Source of the DNA: Gillisia sp. UBA3175
GTDB taxonomy: Bacteria > Bacteroidota > Bacteroidia > Flavobacteriales > Flavobacteriaceae
Direction: 5' to 3'
Length of the DNA stretch: 64,000 nt
NCBI GenBank assembly: GCA_002364325.1
Contig: DEXV01000002.1
Coordinates: 124,001 to 188,000 of the forward strand
The notes under the pieces were generated by a model. It worked only from the letters and a program-made list of their open reading frames with translations, was not told where the DNA came from and did not search any database. Position 1 is the stretch's first letter, and the number at the start of each line of letters is the position of its first letter. The translations under genes were made by a program, and so were the position numbers. This document shows positions 44,144 through 53,054 of the stretch, in pieces.

Positions 44144-45328
44144 ATGACAGAATTAGTAGAACAGGCAGATAAATTTGTCCTAAATTTATTTAAGGAAAAA
44201 CTCCCAAATACATTCATATATCACAATTATAGCCACACACAGCGGGTGGCTAAAAGTACTAAAGAATTAATTGAGAATTCCGAAATAAATGTTAAAGAAG
44301 AAGAGGTTTTAATACTGTCTGCTTGGCTTCACGATACTGGATACACAGTAAAATTCCATGGACATGAAGAAGAAAGTGTTAAAATAGCTACCAAATTTTT
44401 AGAAGAAAACAATGTCGATCAAGAAACCATAGATCAGGTGGCTAAATGTATTATGGCCACTAAAATGGACTCTACTCCAGAATCAAAATTAGAGAAGATA
44501 ATACGAGATGCAGATAGTTCACATATGGCCAAAGATTACTTTGAAGAAACCAGTGAATTGTTAAGACAAGAACTTCAGTTACTAAATATCCGCAACTTTA
44601 GTGCAGGGGAATGGTTAGCAGAGAATGTACACATGTTTACAGATAAACATAAGTTTTATACAGATTATGCATTAAAACACTGGAAAGAAGGAAAGGATGA
44701 GAATCTTTCCAATTTATTAGAAGACCAGTCTAAAAAGGTTCAGAAACTTAAAAAAGAAGAAACAAAAGCCCGTCTTAAAGCGGAATTCAAAAACAACAAT
44801 CCGGAACGAAGTATCCAGAGTTTGTTTAGAGTTACACTAAGGAACCACATTAAACTTAGTGATATTGCAGATACAAAAGCCAACATTCTTTTATCTGTAA
44901 ACGCAATTATAATCTCACTTGCATTAGCAAACATTATCCCAAAACTGGATGCTGTTACTAACAAGCATTTACTAATCCCTACTTTGATATTGGTGATCTT
45001 TAGTGTGGCTTCTATTATTCTCTCTATTATGTCTACAAGACCAAATGTAACTACAGGAGAATTTACAAAGGAGCAAGTAGAGAATAGAGATGTGAACCTT
45101 TTATTCTTCGGTAATTTTCATAAAATGCCTTTCAAACAATTTAAGTGGGGAATCAACGAAATAATTAAGGATAAGGATTATGTGTACGAATCCCTCATGT
45201 TAGATCTACACCTATTAGGAAAAGTATTACATAGAAAATACATGCTTTTAAGACTTACCTATACTGTTTTTATGGTAGGAATTATAGCTTCTGTCTTAAG
45301 TTTTGTAGTTGCTTTCTATCTTAAGTAA
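44144..45328 (+). CDS. HD-domain protein fused to Pycsar effector-type membrane domain (DUF5706)
   Basis: 394 residues from the ATG at 44144 (a TTG nine codons upstream is unlikely). Residues 20-150 are an HD phosphohydrolase: YHNYSHTQRVA, WLHDTGYTVKFHGHEEES and IRDADSSHMA supply the metal-binding His and Asp. After a charged linker (about 185-220), residues 225-394 match the Pycsar effector-type transmembrane domain: RNHIKLSDIADTKANILLSVNAIII, then SIMSTRPNV and three or four membrane segments. In Pycsar defence such domains respond to cyclic pyrimidine nucleotides and damage the membrane. No cyclase gene is nearby, so the signal and role are open. It ends in a 13-bp tail-to-tail overlap with the GAF gene. 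Confidence 0.82.
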   Translation: MTELVEQADKFVLNLFKEKLPNTFIYHNYSHTQRVAKSTKELIENSEINVKEEEVLILSAWLHDTGYTVKFHGHEEESVKIATKFLEENNVDQETIDQVAKCIMATKMDSTPESKLEKIIRDADSSHMAKDYFEETSELLRQELQLLNIRNFSAGEWLAENVHMFTDKHKFYTDYALKHWKEGKDENLSNLLEDQSKKVQKLKKEETKARLKAEFKNNNPERSIQSLFRVTLRNHIKLSDIADTKANILLSVNAIIISLALANIIPKLDAVTNKHLLIPTLILVIFSVASIILSIMSTRPNVTTGEFTKEQVENRDVNLLFFGNFHKMPFKQFKWGINEIIKDKDYVYESLMLDLHLLGKVLHRKYMLLRLTYTVFMVGIIASVLSFVVAFYLK

Positions 45329-47685
45329 TCTATAAGTCCATCATAAGTAATCGCCTTATCAAAAGCTTTCTCATCCGGGTGATATAAAATATTTGCCCGG
45401 ATTGCTTTTAGGCCAATTACTCCCTGAACATCTTCCAGTTCCAACAACTCCACTTCGTCTCCCAAATACTGTTTTATCTGAAGGTATTTAATATATCTTA
45501 AATATTCACGTTGATCACTGCTCTGAGAATATACAATAGAGATCTTCCCTTTTTGTGTAATTCGTTCTTCGGTATTCTTTATAAATGCTTTATCTATACG
45601 TTTCTTGATAATTTCATATCTCGCATTATAAGTACCATCTACATCAAATTTTTTCTCATCCATTCTATAGCGTATGGAAAGAGTGCTGTTAAATACGAGG
45701 ATCAAAGAAGCGGCATCTAATTGAATTGGTGTATTCTTTTGAAGTTCATAAAACTTGTTCTCCATTTCACACATCGTAGCCAACTGCCATAACCTGAGGT
45801 TGTATAGATATACTTCGTTAAAAGGTTTATCATGACTTAAGGAAGCGCCAATATAGATGTTGTGATCTACACCATCTGTTTTATAACGCTCGAAGTAGTG
45901 AGGATAGATCTTCTGTGCTTCGATTTGCTTTTTGTCCAGCAATCTTGCCATCGTTCTGTTAATTCGCTGCACCGTATTATCGTAATCCTTACGCTCATCA
46001 TAAATGATCCCTGTTTCAGCATTTAATTTTTTCTGATAGGCTTCAACCAGATCATGTAATTCCCCAGACTGCTTACTTAAATGATCCATCAAAGGATTCA
46101 CTTCTTTTTGCAAAAGATTAAATACACGCTGCTCACTAGATGCATTTAGCGTGTCCTTCAAATCATCCTTAAATTCGGTTATTCGGAATCTAACTTGATC
46201 GTAGATGGGCATTTTTTCTATGTTATATGCCGTATCTATAATATGTTCAATTTCCTCTAATTGATGCATAAGATCATTCTGAATAGCAGAATTTCGAGCA
46301 TCGGAAGAGCCAACTATATCTATTTGGCCATACAATGGATACACATCTTTAAAGGCAATATCCTTGAATGAAGCTAATCCATCTTCATTATAATCCTTAA
46401 TAAATTGCTTCGCTTCTCTATCAAATATCCATAATACACTTGGGTGAATTGCGGTACACTCACTTTGTATAACCGCTTTTACCTTATTCTCATACTCACT
46501 CCTGTTACGCTCCACCGCAGTAACTATATACGGGAGAATGTCATCCAGTTTAATGGCATTTATGCTGTTGAGTTCGTTTTTTCTATAAGACACCAATTCC
46601 AAAATTCCCCAAAGTTCATTTTCTATTGCAATGGGCGCGAAGATGCAGCTCATCACATTGTTCTTTAATAAATGTTGAGAAAGCTGATTATTGTTTGTTT
46701 CCTTAGCGTATCGCTCTACATTATTTATAGAAAAATAATTTTGCTCTTTAATAAGTTTTTTAAAAGTCTCCTCACATATACTCTCTTTACAGTCGGCTAC
46801 TTTTTTATTATCTAAAATAAAACTAGAAGCATCGCGATTTTCCATATGCTCGAAGATCATGTTTTCTTTATTGAAAACAGTAAATCCAACCCTTATATCT
46901 GGAAGCCTGTAAATAGACTGAAAAATTTCCTGAAATTTAAGAAGCTCTTCTTCATCTGATGTTTCCTTATGCAGTAAAGTGGTTTTAAGATCGGAAATAG
47001 CATCATCCACTGTTACATCTGTAAGATTCATGATTATAAATCCTTTAAAGGTCCAGCTTAATGGCGGGAACATTTTTCTCCAAAGCTCTGCATCTTCAAT
47101 ATTCTGAATAAGATGATCTACATCATCTTCAGAAATATCAAGGGCATTTTCCCCTTTTTCAATATCAATAAAATCGGCATTTAGCGCAATCCTATAATGT
47201 TTTAAAATTCCTGTTTCATCTGGAATATCATAATACAAAGGTCTCGAAAAATCTATTTTATATCCGTAATGATGATTAAGAATAAGGATACATCCGTAGA
47301 TATAATACATATCCTCATCTATGTTACGCATTGCCAATTCAAAATCATCACCAGCCTTTTCTAAAATATTCTTAAATCGTTTTGAAGAATTAAAAACTAA
47401 ATTATGAAAAGGAAGAGATGCTGTCTTGATCTCATTATTTGTAAGTATATATGGAAAAAGTTCATCTAACAAGATCTTTATAACATCTTTATATTTAATA
47501 AGATCGTTAGGATCATCTATACCTTCTTCCATTTTAGGAAATGAAGAAACATAAGCTAATACTTTTTCCATATATTCTTTGGAAATACTGCTTTGTTCTT
47601 CTTTAACCTGGAGCTTGTACTGCTCTATGATCTTATGGAAGCTAATCTTAATATCTAAAGGAAAATCTTGAAGCTGATTTTTCAT
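45316..47685 (-). CDS. Large GAF-domain protein
   Basis: 789 residues, cytoplasmic, no signal peptide. A GAF-like region is seen at about 280-400 (IRVGFTVFNKENMIFEHMENR, then NNVMSCIFAPIAIENELWGILELVSYRKNEL, the usual sensor-fold end). A helical, coiled-coil-rich part follows at about 480-600. No histidine kinase, cyclase or output domain is recognised. Proteins of this type and length occur widely in Bacteroidota with unknown function. It is convergent with the HD-DUF5706 gene, sharing the last 13 bp. A partnership is only suggested by position. Confidence 0.65.
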   Translation of the reverse strand: MKNQLQDFPLDIKISFHKIIEQYKLQVKEEQSSISKEYMEKVLAYVSSFPKMEEGIDDPNDLIKYKDVIKILLDELFPYILTNNEIKTASLPFHNLVFNSSKRFKNILEKAGDDFELAMRNIDEDMYYIYGCILILNHHYGYKIDFSRPLYYDIPDETGILKHYRIALNADFIDIEKGENALDISEDDVDHLIQNIEDAELWRKMFPPLSWTFKGFIIMNLTDVTVDDAISDLKTTLLHKETSDEEELLKFQEIFQSIYRLPDIRVGFTVFNKENMIFEHMENRDASSFILDNKKVADCKESICEETFKKLIKEQNYFSINNVERYAKETNNNQLSQHLLKNNVMSCIFAPIAIENELWGILELVSYRKNELNSINAIKLDDILPYIVTAVERNRSEYENKVKAVIQSECTAIHPSVLWIFDREAKQFIKDYNEDGLASFKDIAFKDVYPLYGQIDIVGSSDARNSAIQNDLMHQLEEIEHIIDTAYNIEKMPIYDQVRFRITEFKDDLKDTLNASSEQRVFNLLQKEVNPLMDHLSKQSGELHDLVEAYQKKLNAETGIIYDERKDYDNTVQRINRTMARLLDKKQIEAQKIYPHYFERYKTDGVDHNIYIGASLSHDKPFNEVYLYNLRLWQLATMCEMENKFYELQKNTPIQLDAASLILVFNSTLSIRYRMDEKKFDVDGTYNARYEIIKKRIDKAFIKNTEERITQKGKISIVYSQSSDQREYLRYIKYLQIKQYLGDEVELLELEDVQGVIGLKAIRANILYHPDEKAFDKAITYDGLIDYLR

Positions 47686-47793
47686 AATTATAATTAAAGC
47701 ATAAAATTACTATTTCTTTTAGGGCCCTACATAGCAAGCATTGAAATTAACATTTTTTTACAAACAAATTTCAGCAATCCAAAATGAGTTACG

Positions 47794-47801
47794 TATTTTT
47801 G
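47794..47801 (+). promoter_or_regulatory. -7 promoter element for the TlpA-like lipoprotein gene
   Basis: TATTTTTG, a perfect TAnnTTTG match, 18 bp before the ATG at 47819. The -33 position has only TTTC, so the promoter call rests on the -7 box. It also supports the start at 47819 rather than the in-frame TTG at 47741. Confidence 0.5.
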
Positions 47802-47818
47802 GGAAAATTATAAGAAAA

Positions 47819-48934
47819 ATGAAACAAGTATTTATAGCGTTAATAGCACTTTTAATAATAGGTTGTAATAAGGAAAAAGAGGGATACTCTATCTCTGGTG
47901 ACCTTAAAAATGTAGAAGACGGAAAAATGATCTATGTATCTGAATTGGATGCAAATAATCAACCAACCCGTATAGATTCTGTAGCTGTAAAAGAAGGGAA
48001 GTTTTCCTTAGACATGCCAGAAGTTAGTTCTTCTAATTTAAGTTTTATAACTATTGAAGGGATCCAAGGAAATATCTTATTTATATCGGAAAACGAGCCT
48101 ATTAATTTTACTGTGTATACAGATAGCATTCAATCTTCTGAAGTTACTGGAGGTAAAGAGAATAAACTTTTTCGTAACTATTTAAACCACTTAAAAGAAG
48201 TGAACACAAAGGTGTCTACTGTTAGAAACGATTTGCGCAACATGATGATGGGATCTAGAGACTCACTAAGTATTGTAAAGCTTCAGCAAGAGGAAGAAGC
48301 TTTAAGAGATGGCGATATGGCCTTTAAGAAAAAGATAGCAAAAGAAAATAAAGACAATTTTGTTACCGTTTTGGTACTTACAGATATGTTGAATCTTCAA
48401 GCTCCTGCAAGAGAAGTTAATGTGCTTTATGAAAATCTTTCCGCAGAGCTAAAACAAACTTCGCTAGCTAAAACATTAAAGGAAAATATAGACAGCAAAA
48501 TAACTACCGAAATTGGTAGTAAGGCACCAGAATTTAAAGCACCTAATCCAGAAGGAAAAATAATCGCTTTAAATGAAGTTTTAGGAAAAGTAACACTAAT
48601 AGATTTTTGGGCAGCCTGGTGCAAGCCTTGTAGAATGGAGAACCCAAATGTGGTAAATGTATATAATAAGTATCACGACAAAGGATTTAATATAATTGGT
48701 GTTTCCTTAGATAGAGAAGGGCAAAAAGATAAATGGGTAGAAGCTATTAAAGAGGATAATTTAACTTGGAACCAGGTTTCTAATTTGCAGTTCTGGAATG
48801 ATCCTGTTGCTAAATTATACAATGTTAGAGCTATTCCTGCAGCGTTCTTATTAGATAAAGATGGTGTAATTGTAGCAACCAATCTTCGTGGAGAAGCTTT
48901 AGAAGCTAAAGTAAAAGAATTATTAGAAGAATAA
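47819..48934 (+). CDS. TlpA-family thiol-disulfide oxidoreductase lipoprotein (DUF4369 + AhpC/TSA)
   Basis: 371 residues from the ATG at 47819. The lipoprotein signal MKQVFIALIALLIIGCNK puts the mature protein on a membrane facing the periplasm. Residues 25-120 are the DUF4369 domain (YSISGDLKNVEDGKMIYV). Residues 230-371 are a thioredoxin fold with the redox site DFWAAWCKPCRMENP and the cis-proline region RAIPAAFLLD. It should reduce or exchange disulfides in envelope proteins. An in-frame TTG 26 codons upstream would spoil the signal peptide. A strong terminator lies about 170 bp downstream. Confidence 0.9.
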   Translation: MKQVFIALIALLIIGCNKEKEGYSISGDLKNVEDGKMIYVSELDANNQPTRIDSVAVKEGKFSLDMPEVSSSNLSFITIEGIQGNILFISENEPINFTVYTDSIQSSEVTGGKENKLFRNYLNHLKEVNTKVSTVRNDLRNMMMGSRDSLSIVKLQQEEEALRDGDMAFKKKIAKENKDNFVTVLVLTDMLNLQAPAREVNVLYENLSAELKQTSLAKTLKENIDSKITTEIGSKAPEFKAPNPEGKIIALNEVLGKVTLIDFWAAWCKPCRMENPNVVNVYNKYHDKGFNIIGVSLDREGQKDKWVEAIKEDNLTWNQVSNLQFWNDPVAKLYNVRAIPAAFLLDKDGVIVATNLRGEALEAKVKELLEE

Positions 48935-49103
48935 TCTAATAATTATATTAGGAGTATCAATTTTTGTCAAAACATAGTTTAGGCTATCCCGCTGGAAATC
49001 GGGCGAAGAATCTATACATTCTAGAAATTCATTATTGCATTTCGTTTTGAATGACAATATTAAAATTGAAAGCACATTTCGATAAGCTGAATTGACAATA
49101 AAA

Positions 49104-49129
49104 AAGGCTTCTGATTTTTCAGAAGCCTT
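49104..49129. terminator. Strong bidirectional terminator
   Basis: Perfect stem AAGGCTTCTGA / TCAGAAGCCTT with loop TTTT, with A5 before and T6 after. It lies between the convergent TlpA-like and SIMPL genes. Confidence 0.9.
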
Positions 49130-49155
49130 TTTTATTTTTCTCTTAAAAAGAAAAA

Positions 49156-49842
49156 TTATTTCAATTCGAAAGCAACGGTTACTTTAGTTTTTATCTCCAA
49201 TTCTCCAGGAGCAATTGTTTCTTGTTCCATAACATCTGAACTTGCTTTCATTTCGTTCATTCTATACATTGGCGGAAAATTATTCGTTTCTAATTCACTA
49301 ATACTAATCGCTTTTCCAATAGATTGTCCTAAGGCATTTGCGTAATCTGTAGCTTTGGATTTTGCATCTATCACGGCTTTTTTTCTGGCTTCAGCCATAT
49401 AAGATTCCATTTTAGACGATTTGAACTGCACTCCATCTATTCTGTTCAATCCAGCCTTTAGCAAACCGCTCATTATCTTTTCATAATTCTTAAGATCATC
49501 TAGTTTAATAGATATCGCTTGATTAGCAACATAACTATAGGTTTTATTATCGTAATTATAATTCTTATTCAAATTCACATAATCTGTTTGAATATTCTTT
49601 TCTGGAACTCCTTGAGATTTCAAATATTTAATCACAGCATCAACCACTTCATCGTTTTGTTTCTTCACCAATTGTGCATCCTCCCCATCATGTTCTATTC
49701 TGGATTTAATAACCACTTCATCTGGGATCACTTTAATTGTTCCCTCACCATTCACCGTAACTGCGGGGGTAATGTTATTGATCTGTTGTGCCTGAACAGC
49801 AAAGGTTCCTAAAGCGGCAAATAATATTAAAATGGATTTCAT
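49156..49842 (-). CDS. SIMPL-domain (DUF541) periplasmic protein
   Basis: 228 residues. A signal peptide is visible (MKSILILFAALGTFAVQAQ), and VTVNGEGTIKVIPDEVVIKSRIEH near residue 28 is the typical start of the SIMPL/DUF541 domain, which fills the rest of the protein (QAISIKLDDLKNYEKIMSG and AIDAKSKATDYANALGQ-type motifs). Members such as YggE are linked to oxidative stress, but their biochemical role is not known. It is monocistronic by appearance, with the terminator at 49104-49129 just downstream. Confidence 0.88.
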   Translation of the reverse strand: MKSILILFAALGTFAVQAQQINNITPAVTVNGEGTIKVIPDEVVIKSRIEHDGEDAQLVKKQNDEVVDAVIKYLKSQGVPEKNIQTDYVNLNKNYNYDNKTYSYVANQAISIKLDDLKNYEKIMSGLLKAGLNRIDGVQFKSSKMESYMAEARKKAVIDAKSKATDYANALGQSIGKAISISELETNNFPPMYRMNEMKASSDVMEQETIAPGELEIKTKVTVAFELK

Positions 49843-49891
49843 ATTCCTAAATTTTTAGATTTCTATTGCTAATACAAGAAAGATACCACCC

Positions 49892-50539
49892 TTATATCTT
49901 TCCAGTTTTTTGAAGTATAAAAAGTATAAGTATTGGTATTGCAAGCAAGATAACCATAAGTAAATGTTGTTCGAAGATCCAAGGTGCCAACATAAGTGTT
50001 ATTATAAAACCTCCAACAGCTCCTCCAAAATGAGCATCGTGCCCAATATTTCCTAGCCTCTTCTTCATTCCATATATTGTATAAAGCAAATATCCAATTC
50101 CAAAAATATAAGCTGGAACAGGAATAATAAAGAAAAGACCAAGCATCATATCTGGTTTTAACAAAATAGCCGAATATAAAACACCCATAACTGCACCACT
50201 AGCGCCAACTGCAGAATATTGGAGATCGTTCTTATGAAAGAAATAACTTAACAAATTGCCTATAATTAAACTAACCAAGTAAACAATTATAAATCCAAAA
50301 GAGCCAAGATCGTAAAGCACCACATTGGAAAAAAAATATAAAGTAAGCATGTTCACAAAAAGATGCGAGGTATCTACATGAAGAAATCCAGAAGTGAAGA
50401 TTTGATATTTTGCTCCGGCCTTAATATCGCCAACATTGAATTTGTATTTTTCAAAAAACACGGGATCGTTAAAACCTTTAAATGAAATTATAACATTTGC
50501 TGCAATGATAATAATAGTTATCAAGCTTAAATCTCCCAT
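49892..50539 (-). CDS. Rhomboid-family intramembrane serine protease
   Basis: 215 residues with six membrane segments, the minimal rhomboid fold. The catalytic serine is in VGASGAVMGVLYS near residues 108-120 and the catalytic histidine in HDAHFGGAVGGF near residues 163-174. TSGFLHVDTSHLFVNMLTLY near residue 50 is the conserved His-x-x-x-Asn region. It cleaves membrane proteins within or near the bilayer; its target here is unknown. It is transcribed divergently from the acyltransferase gene at 50594 with the -7 boxes of both genes forming an inverted repeat. Confidence 0.92.
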   Translation of the reverse strand: MGDLSLITIIIIAANVIISFKGFNDPVFFEKYKFNVGDIKAGAKYQIFTSGFLHVDTSHLFVNMLTLYFFSNVVLYDLGSFGFIIVYLVSLIIGNLLSYFFHKNDLQYSAVGASGAVMGVLYSAILLKPDMMLGLFFIIPVPAYIFGIGYLLYTIYGMKKRLGNIGHDAHFGGAVGGFIITLMLAPWIFEQHLLMVILLAIPILILFILQKTGKI

Positions 50540-50558
50540 AGATACTTACGTTTAGTGC

Positions 50559-50577
50559 CAAATATACCATATATTTG
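50559..50577. promoter_or_regulatory. Symmetrical divergent -7 elements
   Basis: CAAATATA (50559-50566) and TATATTTG (50570-50577) form a perfect inverted repeat around CCA. Each is a perfect TAnnTTTG match for its own strand: minus for the rhomboid gene (20 bp from its start), plus for the acyltransferase (17 bp from its start). Clear -33 boxes are not seen. Confidence 0.5.
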
Positions 50578-50593
50578 CCTAAATTTTTTGTTG

Positions 50594-51505
50594 ATGCACC
50601 GATTAGTTTTTTGGTTAGTCTATCCTTTTTTATGGTTAATTTCTCGATTTCCATTTTGGCTGTTTTATAAAGTTTCAGATCTAATATTTTTTATAGTTTT
50701 CTATCTGGTAGGCTATAGGAGAAAAACGGTTATTGAAAATTTACATCTAGCACTTCCTAATAGATCTGAAAAAGAATACAAGGAAATTAGCAAAAGATCT
50801 TTCCAGCATATGTGCGATATGTTCCTTGAGATGGTTAAGAGTATTTCCATTCCAAATAAAGAATTAAAAAGGAGGTACACTTTTACCAACATAAGTGAGA
50901 TCCAAAGAATAAGAGACCTTAATAAAAGTATCATTCTTATATGCGGTCATTACGCAAGTTACGAGTGGATAAATGCGCTTCAGCTTTACGGATTAGATTA
51001 CAGAGGCTATGGAATTTATAAAAAAGTTCAAAATCCACATTTCGATAAAATGGCCAAAGATATTCGCGGAAGATTTGATGGAGAATTAATTACTACTTCT
51101 GAAGCCACTAGAACTATAAAAAGCAATCAGCAAAACGGAAAATTAGGGGTTTATGCCTTTGTAGCAGATCAATCCCCAAAATTAGGGAGAGCAAAATATT
51201 GGTCGAAATTTATGGGAACTACGGTTCCAGTATTTTTAGGCGCAGAAAAATTAGCCAAAAATTTAGATATGGCTGTGCTTTATCTACATGTGGAAAAGAA
51301 AGCTAGAGGATTTTATGAAGCCAGTTTTATTCCAATAACAGATAATGCTGCGGCAGAACCAGAATTCAAAATAACCAATAAATTTCTTACCGAGTTGGAA
51401 AAGCAGATCAAGGAAAAACCGGAATATTATCTTTGGACCCATAAAAGATGGAAGCATAAAGATGCTCCCATCCATGAAGATGCTACTGTATTTACAAGAA
51501 ACTAA
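50594..51505 (+). CDS. LpxL/HtrB-type lipid A lysophospholipid acyltransferase
   Basis: 303 residues from the ATG at 50594 (MHRLVFWLVYPFLWLISR); an in-frame GTG 13 codons upstream overlaps the -7 box. The N-terminal hydrophobic helix anchors it in the inner membrane. The catalytic His-x4-acid motif is ICGHYASYEW near residue 117, and KLGVYAFVADQSPK near residue 197 is the usual second conserved block. YYLWTHKRWKHK near the end is typical of the family. It should add a secondary acyl chain to lipid A or to an ornithine-type lipid. Its last 4 bp overlap the glmM end, tail to tail. Confidence 0.88.
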   Translation: MHRLVFWLVYPFLWLISRFPFWLFYKVSDLIFFIVFYLVGYRRKTVIENLHLALPNRSEKEYKEISKRSFQHMCDMFLEMVKSISIPNKELKRRYTFTNISEIQRIRDLNKSIILICGHYASYEWINALQLYGLDYRGYGIYKKVQNPHFDKMAKDIRGRFDGELITTSEATRTIKSNQQNGKLGVYAFVADQSPKLGRAKYWSKFMGTTVPVFLGAEKLAKNLDMAVLYLHVEKKARGFYEASFIPITDNAAAEPEFKITNKFLTELEKQIKEKPEYYLWTHKRWKHKDAPIHEDATVFTRN

Positions 51506-52887
51506 GCCACAATCGCTTTAATTTCTTCAATCATTTTTTCTGCTAACGAATCTGCTTTTTCTTGAGATTTAGCTTCGGTATAAATTCTAATAATAGGTTC
51601 TGTATTGGATTTTCTTAGATGAACCCAATTTTCTTCAAAATCTATCTTTACCCCATCTATGGTTGAGATCTCTTCACTGCTATGATTCTTTTGAACAGTT
51701 TCTAAAATTGCATCTACGTCCAGATCTGGAGTAAGTTCAATTTTATTCTTACTCATATAGTATATAGGATAACTTTCCTTAATTTCTGAAACAGTCATTT
51801 TCTTTTCAGCCAAATAGGTTAGGAATAAAGCTACTCCTACCAAACTATCACGCCCGTAGTGAGACTCTGGATATATAATCCCTCCGTTACCTTCACCTCC
51901 AATAACGGCATTGCTTTCTTTCATCAGCTCTACCACATTTACTTCTCCTACTGCGCTTGCTCTGTAAATATTTCCATGTTTTTGGGTAAGATCTCTTAGC
52001 GCTCTGGAAGAAGACAGGTTACTCACGGTATCTCCAGGAGTTTTACCTAAAACATAATCTGCACAGGCTACTAAAGTATATTCTTCCCCAAACATGTCGC
52101 CTTTTTCATCTATAAAGGCTAATCTATCTACATCTGGATCTACAACTATTCCAAGATCTGCATTTTCCTCTACCACCAACTTACAAATATCGCCTAAGTG
52201 TTCCTTCAAAGGTTCTGGGTTATGAGGAAAATGTCCATTTGGTTCGCAATATAATTCTACAACCTCAACGCCTAATTTTTTTAATAAAGCCGGAATCGCT
52301 ATACCACCGGTAGAATTAACACCATCTACCACAACTTTAAATTTTGCATCTGCAACTTTTTTGGCATCAACCAATTTAAGTTCTAAAACTTGATCTATAT
52401 GTCTATCTATATAATCATCTATAACAGTAATGGCACCAAGATCATCCACTTCAGCAAAATCAAAATCTTCTTTATCTGCATAATCAAGTATTTTCACTCC
52501 TTCTGCCCCACTTAAAAATTCTCCTTTTTTGTTAAGCAGTTTTAAGGCATTCCATTGTTTTGGATTATGGCTTGCGGTTAAAATAATACCACCATCAGCA
52601 TTTTCCAAAGGAACCGCGATCTCTACCGTAGGAGTTGTGGAAAGGCCAAGATCTATAACATCTATTCCTAAGCCAACTAAGGTATTCATTACCAACTGTT
52701 GGATCATAGAACCGGAGATACGAGCATCTCTACCTATTACAACTTTCAATTTTTCACCATTATTTTCGTTTTTCAACAAAGTCCCATAGGCTGCTGCAAA
52801 TTTTACAGCATCTAATGGAGTTAAGTTTTCTGATGGTTTCCCACCTATAGTACCACGAATTCCTGATATTGATTTTATTAAACTCAT
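51502..52887 (-). CDS. glmM: Phosphoglucosamine mutase
   Basis: 461 residues, usual length for the phosphohexomutase family. It interconverts glucosamine-6-phosphate and glucosamine-1-phosphate on the way to UDP-GlcNAc, needed for peptidoglycan, LPS and the amino sugars of the locus to the left. The phosphoserine is in LTASHNPKQWNALK near residue 100. The metal site is VDPDVDRLAFID near residue 245, the sugar-binding loop is GGEGNGGIIYP near residue 325, and the phosphate loop is LRKSNTEPIIRIY near residue 428. A -7 element lies about 86 bp upstream. Phosphomannomutase is the main alternative. Confidence 0.88.
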   Translation of the reverse strand: MSLIKSISGIRGTIGGKPSENLTPLDAVKFAAAYGTLLKNENNGEKLKVVIGRDARISGSMIQQLVMNTLVGLGIDVIDLGLSTTPTVEIAVPLENADGGIILTASHNPKQWNALKLLNKKGEFLSGAEGVKILDYADKEDFDFAEVDDLGAITVIDDYIDRHIDQVLELKLVDAKKVADAKFKVVVDGVNSTGGIAIPALLKKLGVEVVELYCEPNGHFPHNPEPLKEHLGDICKLVVEENADLGIVVDPDVDRLAFIDEKGDMFGEEYTLVACADYVLGKTPGDTVSNLSSSRALRDLTQKHGNIYRASAVGEVNVVELMKESNAVIGGEGNGGIIYPESHYGRDSLVGVALFLTYLAEKKMTVSEIKESYPIYYMSKNKIELTPDLDVDAILETVQKNHSSEEISTIDGVKIDFEENWVHLRKSNTEPIIRIYTEAKSQEKADSLAEKMIEEIKAIVA

Positions 52888-52972
52888 CTGTATTTTTTTT
52901 GATCTTATTACCTCTGAAATTATATTTATAAATCCCGTTGAATAGATACTATTTAAATTTCTAAATTTTTAA

Positions 52973-53004
52973 CAAATATACAAGGCAGCTCTGCTCCTTC
53001 CCAA
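52973..53004 (-). promoter_or_regulatory. Probable glmM promoter
   Basis: The minus strand has TTG at 53002-53004, a 21-bp spacer and TATATTTG at 52973-52980. The -7 match is perfect and the spacer is at the long end of normal. It lies about 86 bp before the glmM start. Confidence 0.5.
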
Positions 53005-53054
53005 TAGTTAACATAAAATAAACAGGAATTCACTTAAATTACTACCTTGTGAAA

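Noticed and set aside
48976..49000. CCCG...CGGG hairpin after the TlpA-like gene
   Set aside because: Only four pairs around a long loop and no T-run; the real terminator is at 49104-49129.
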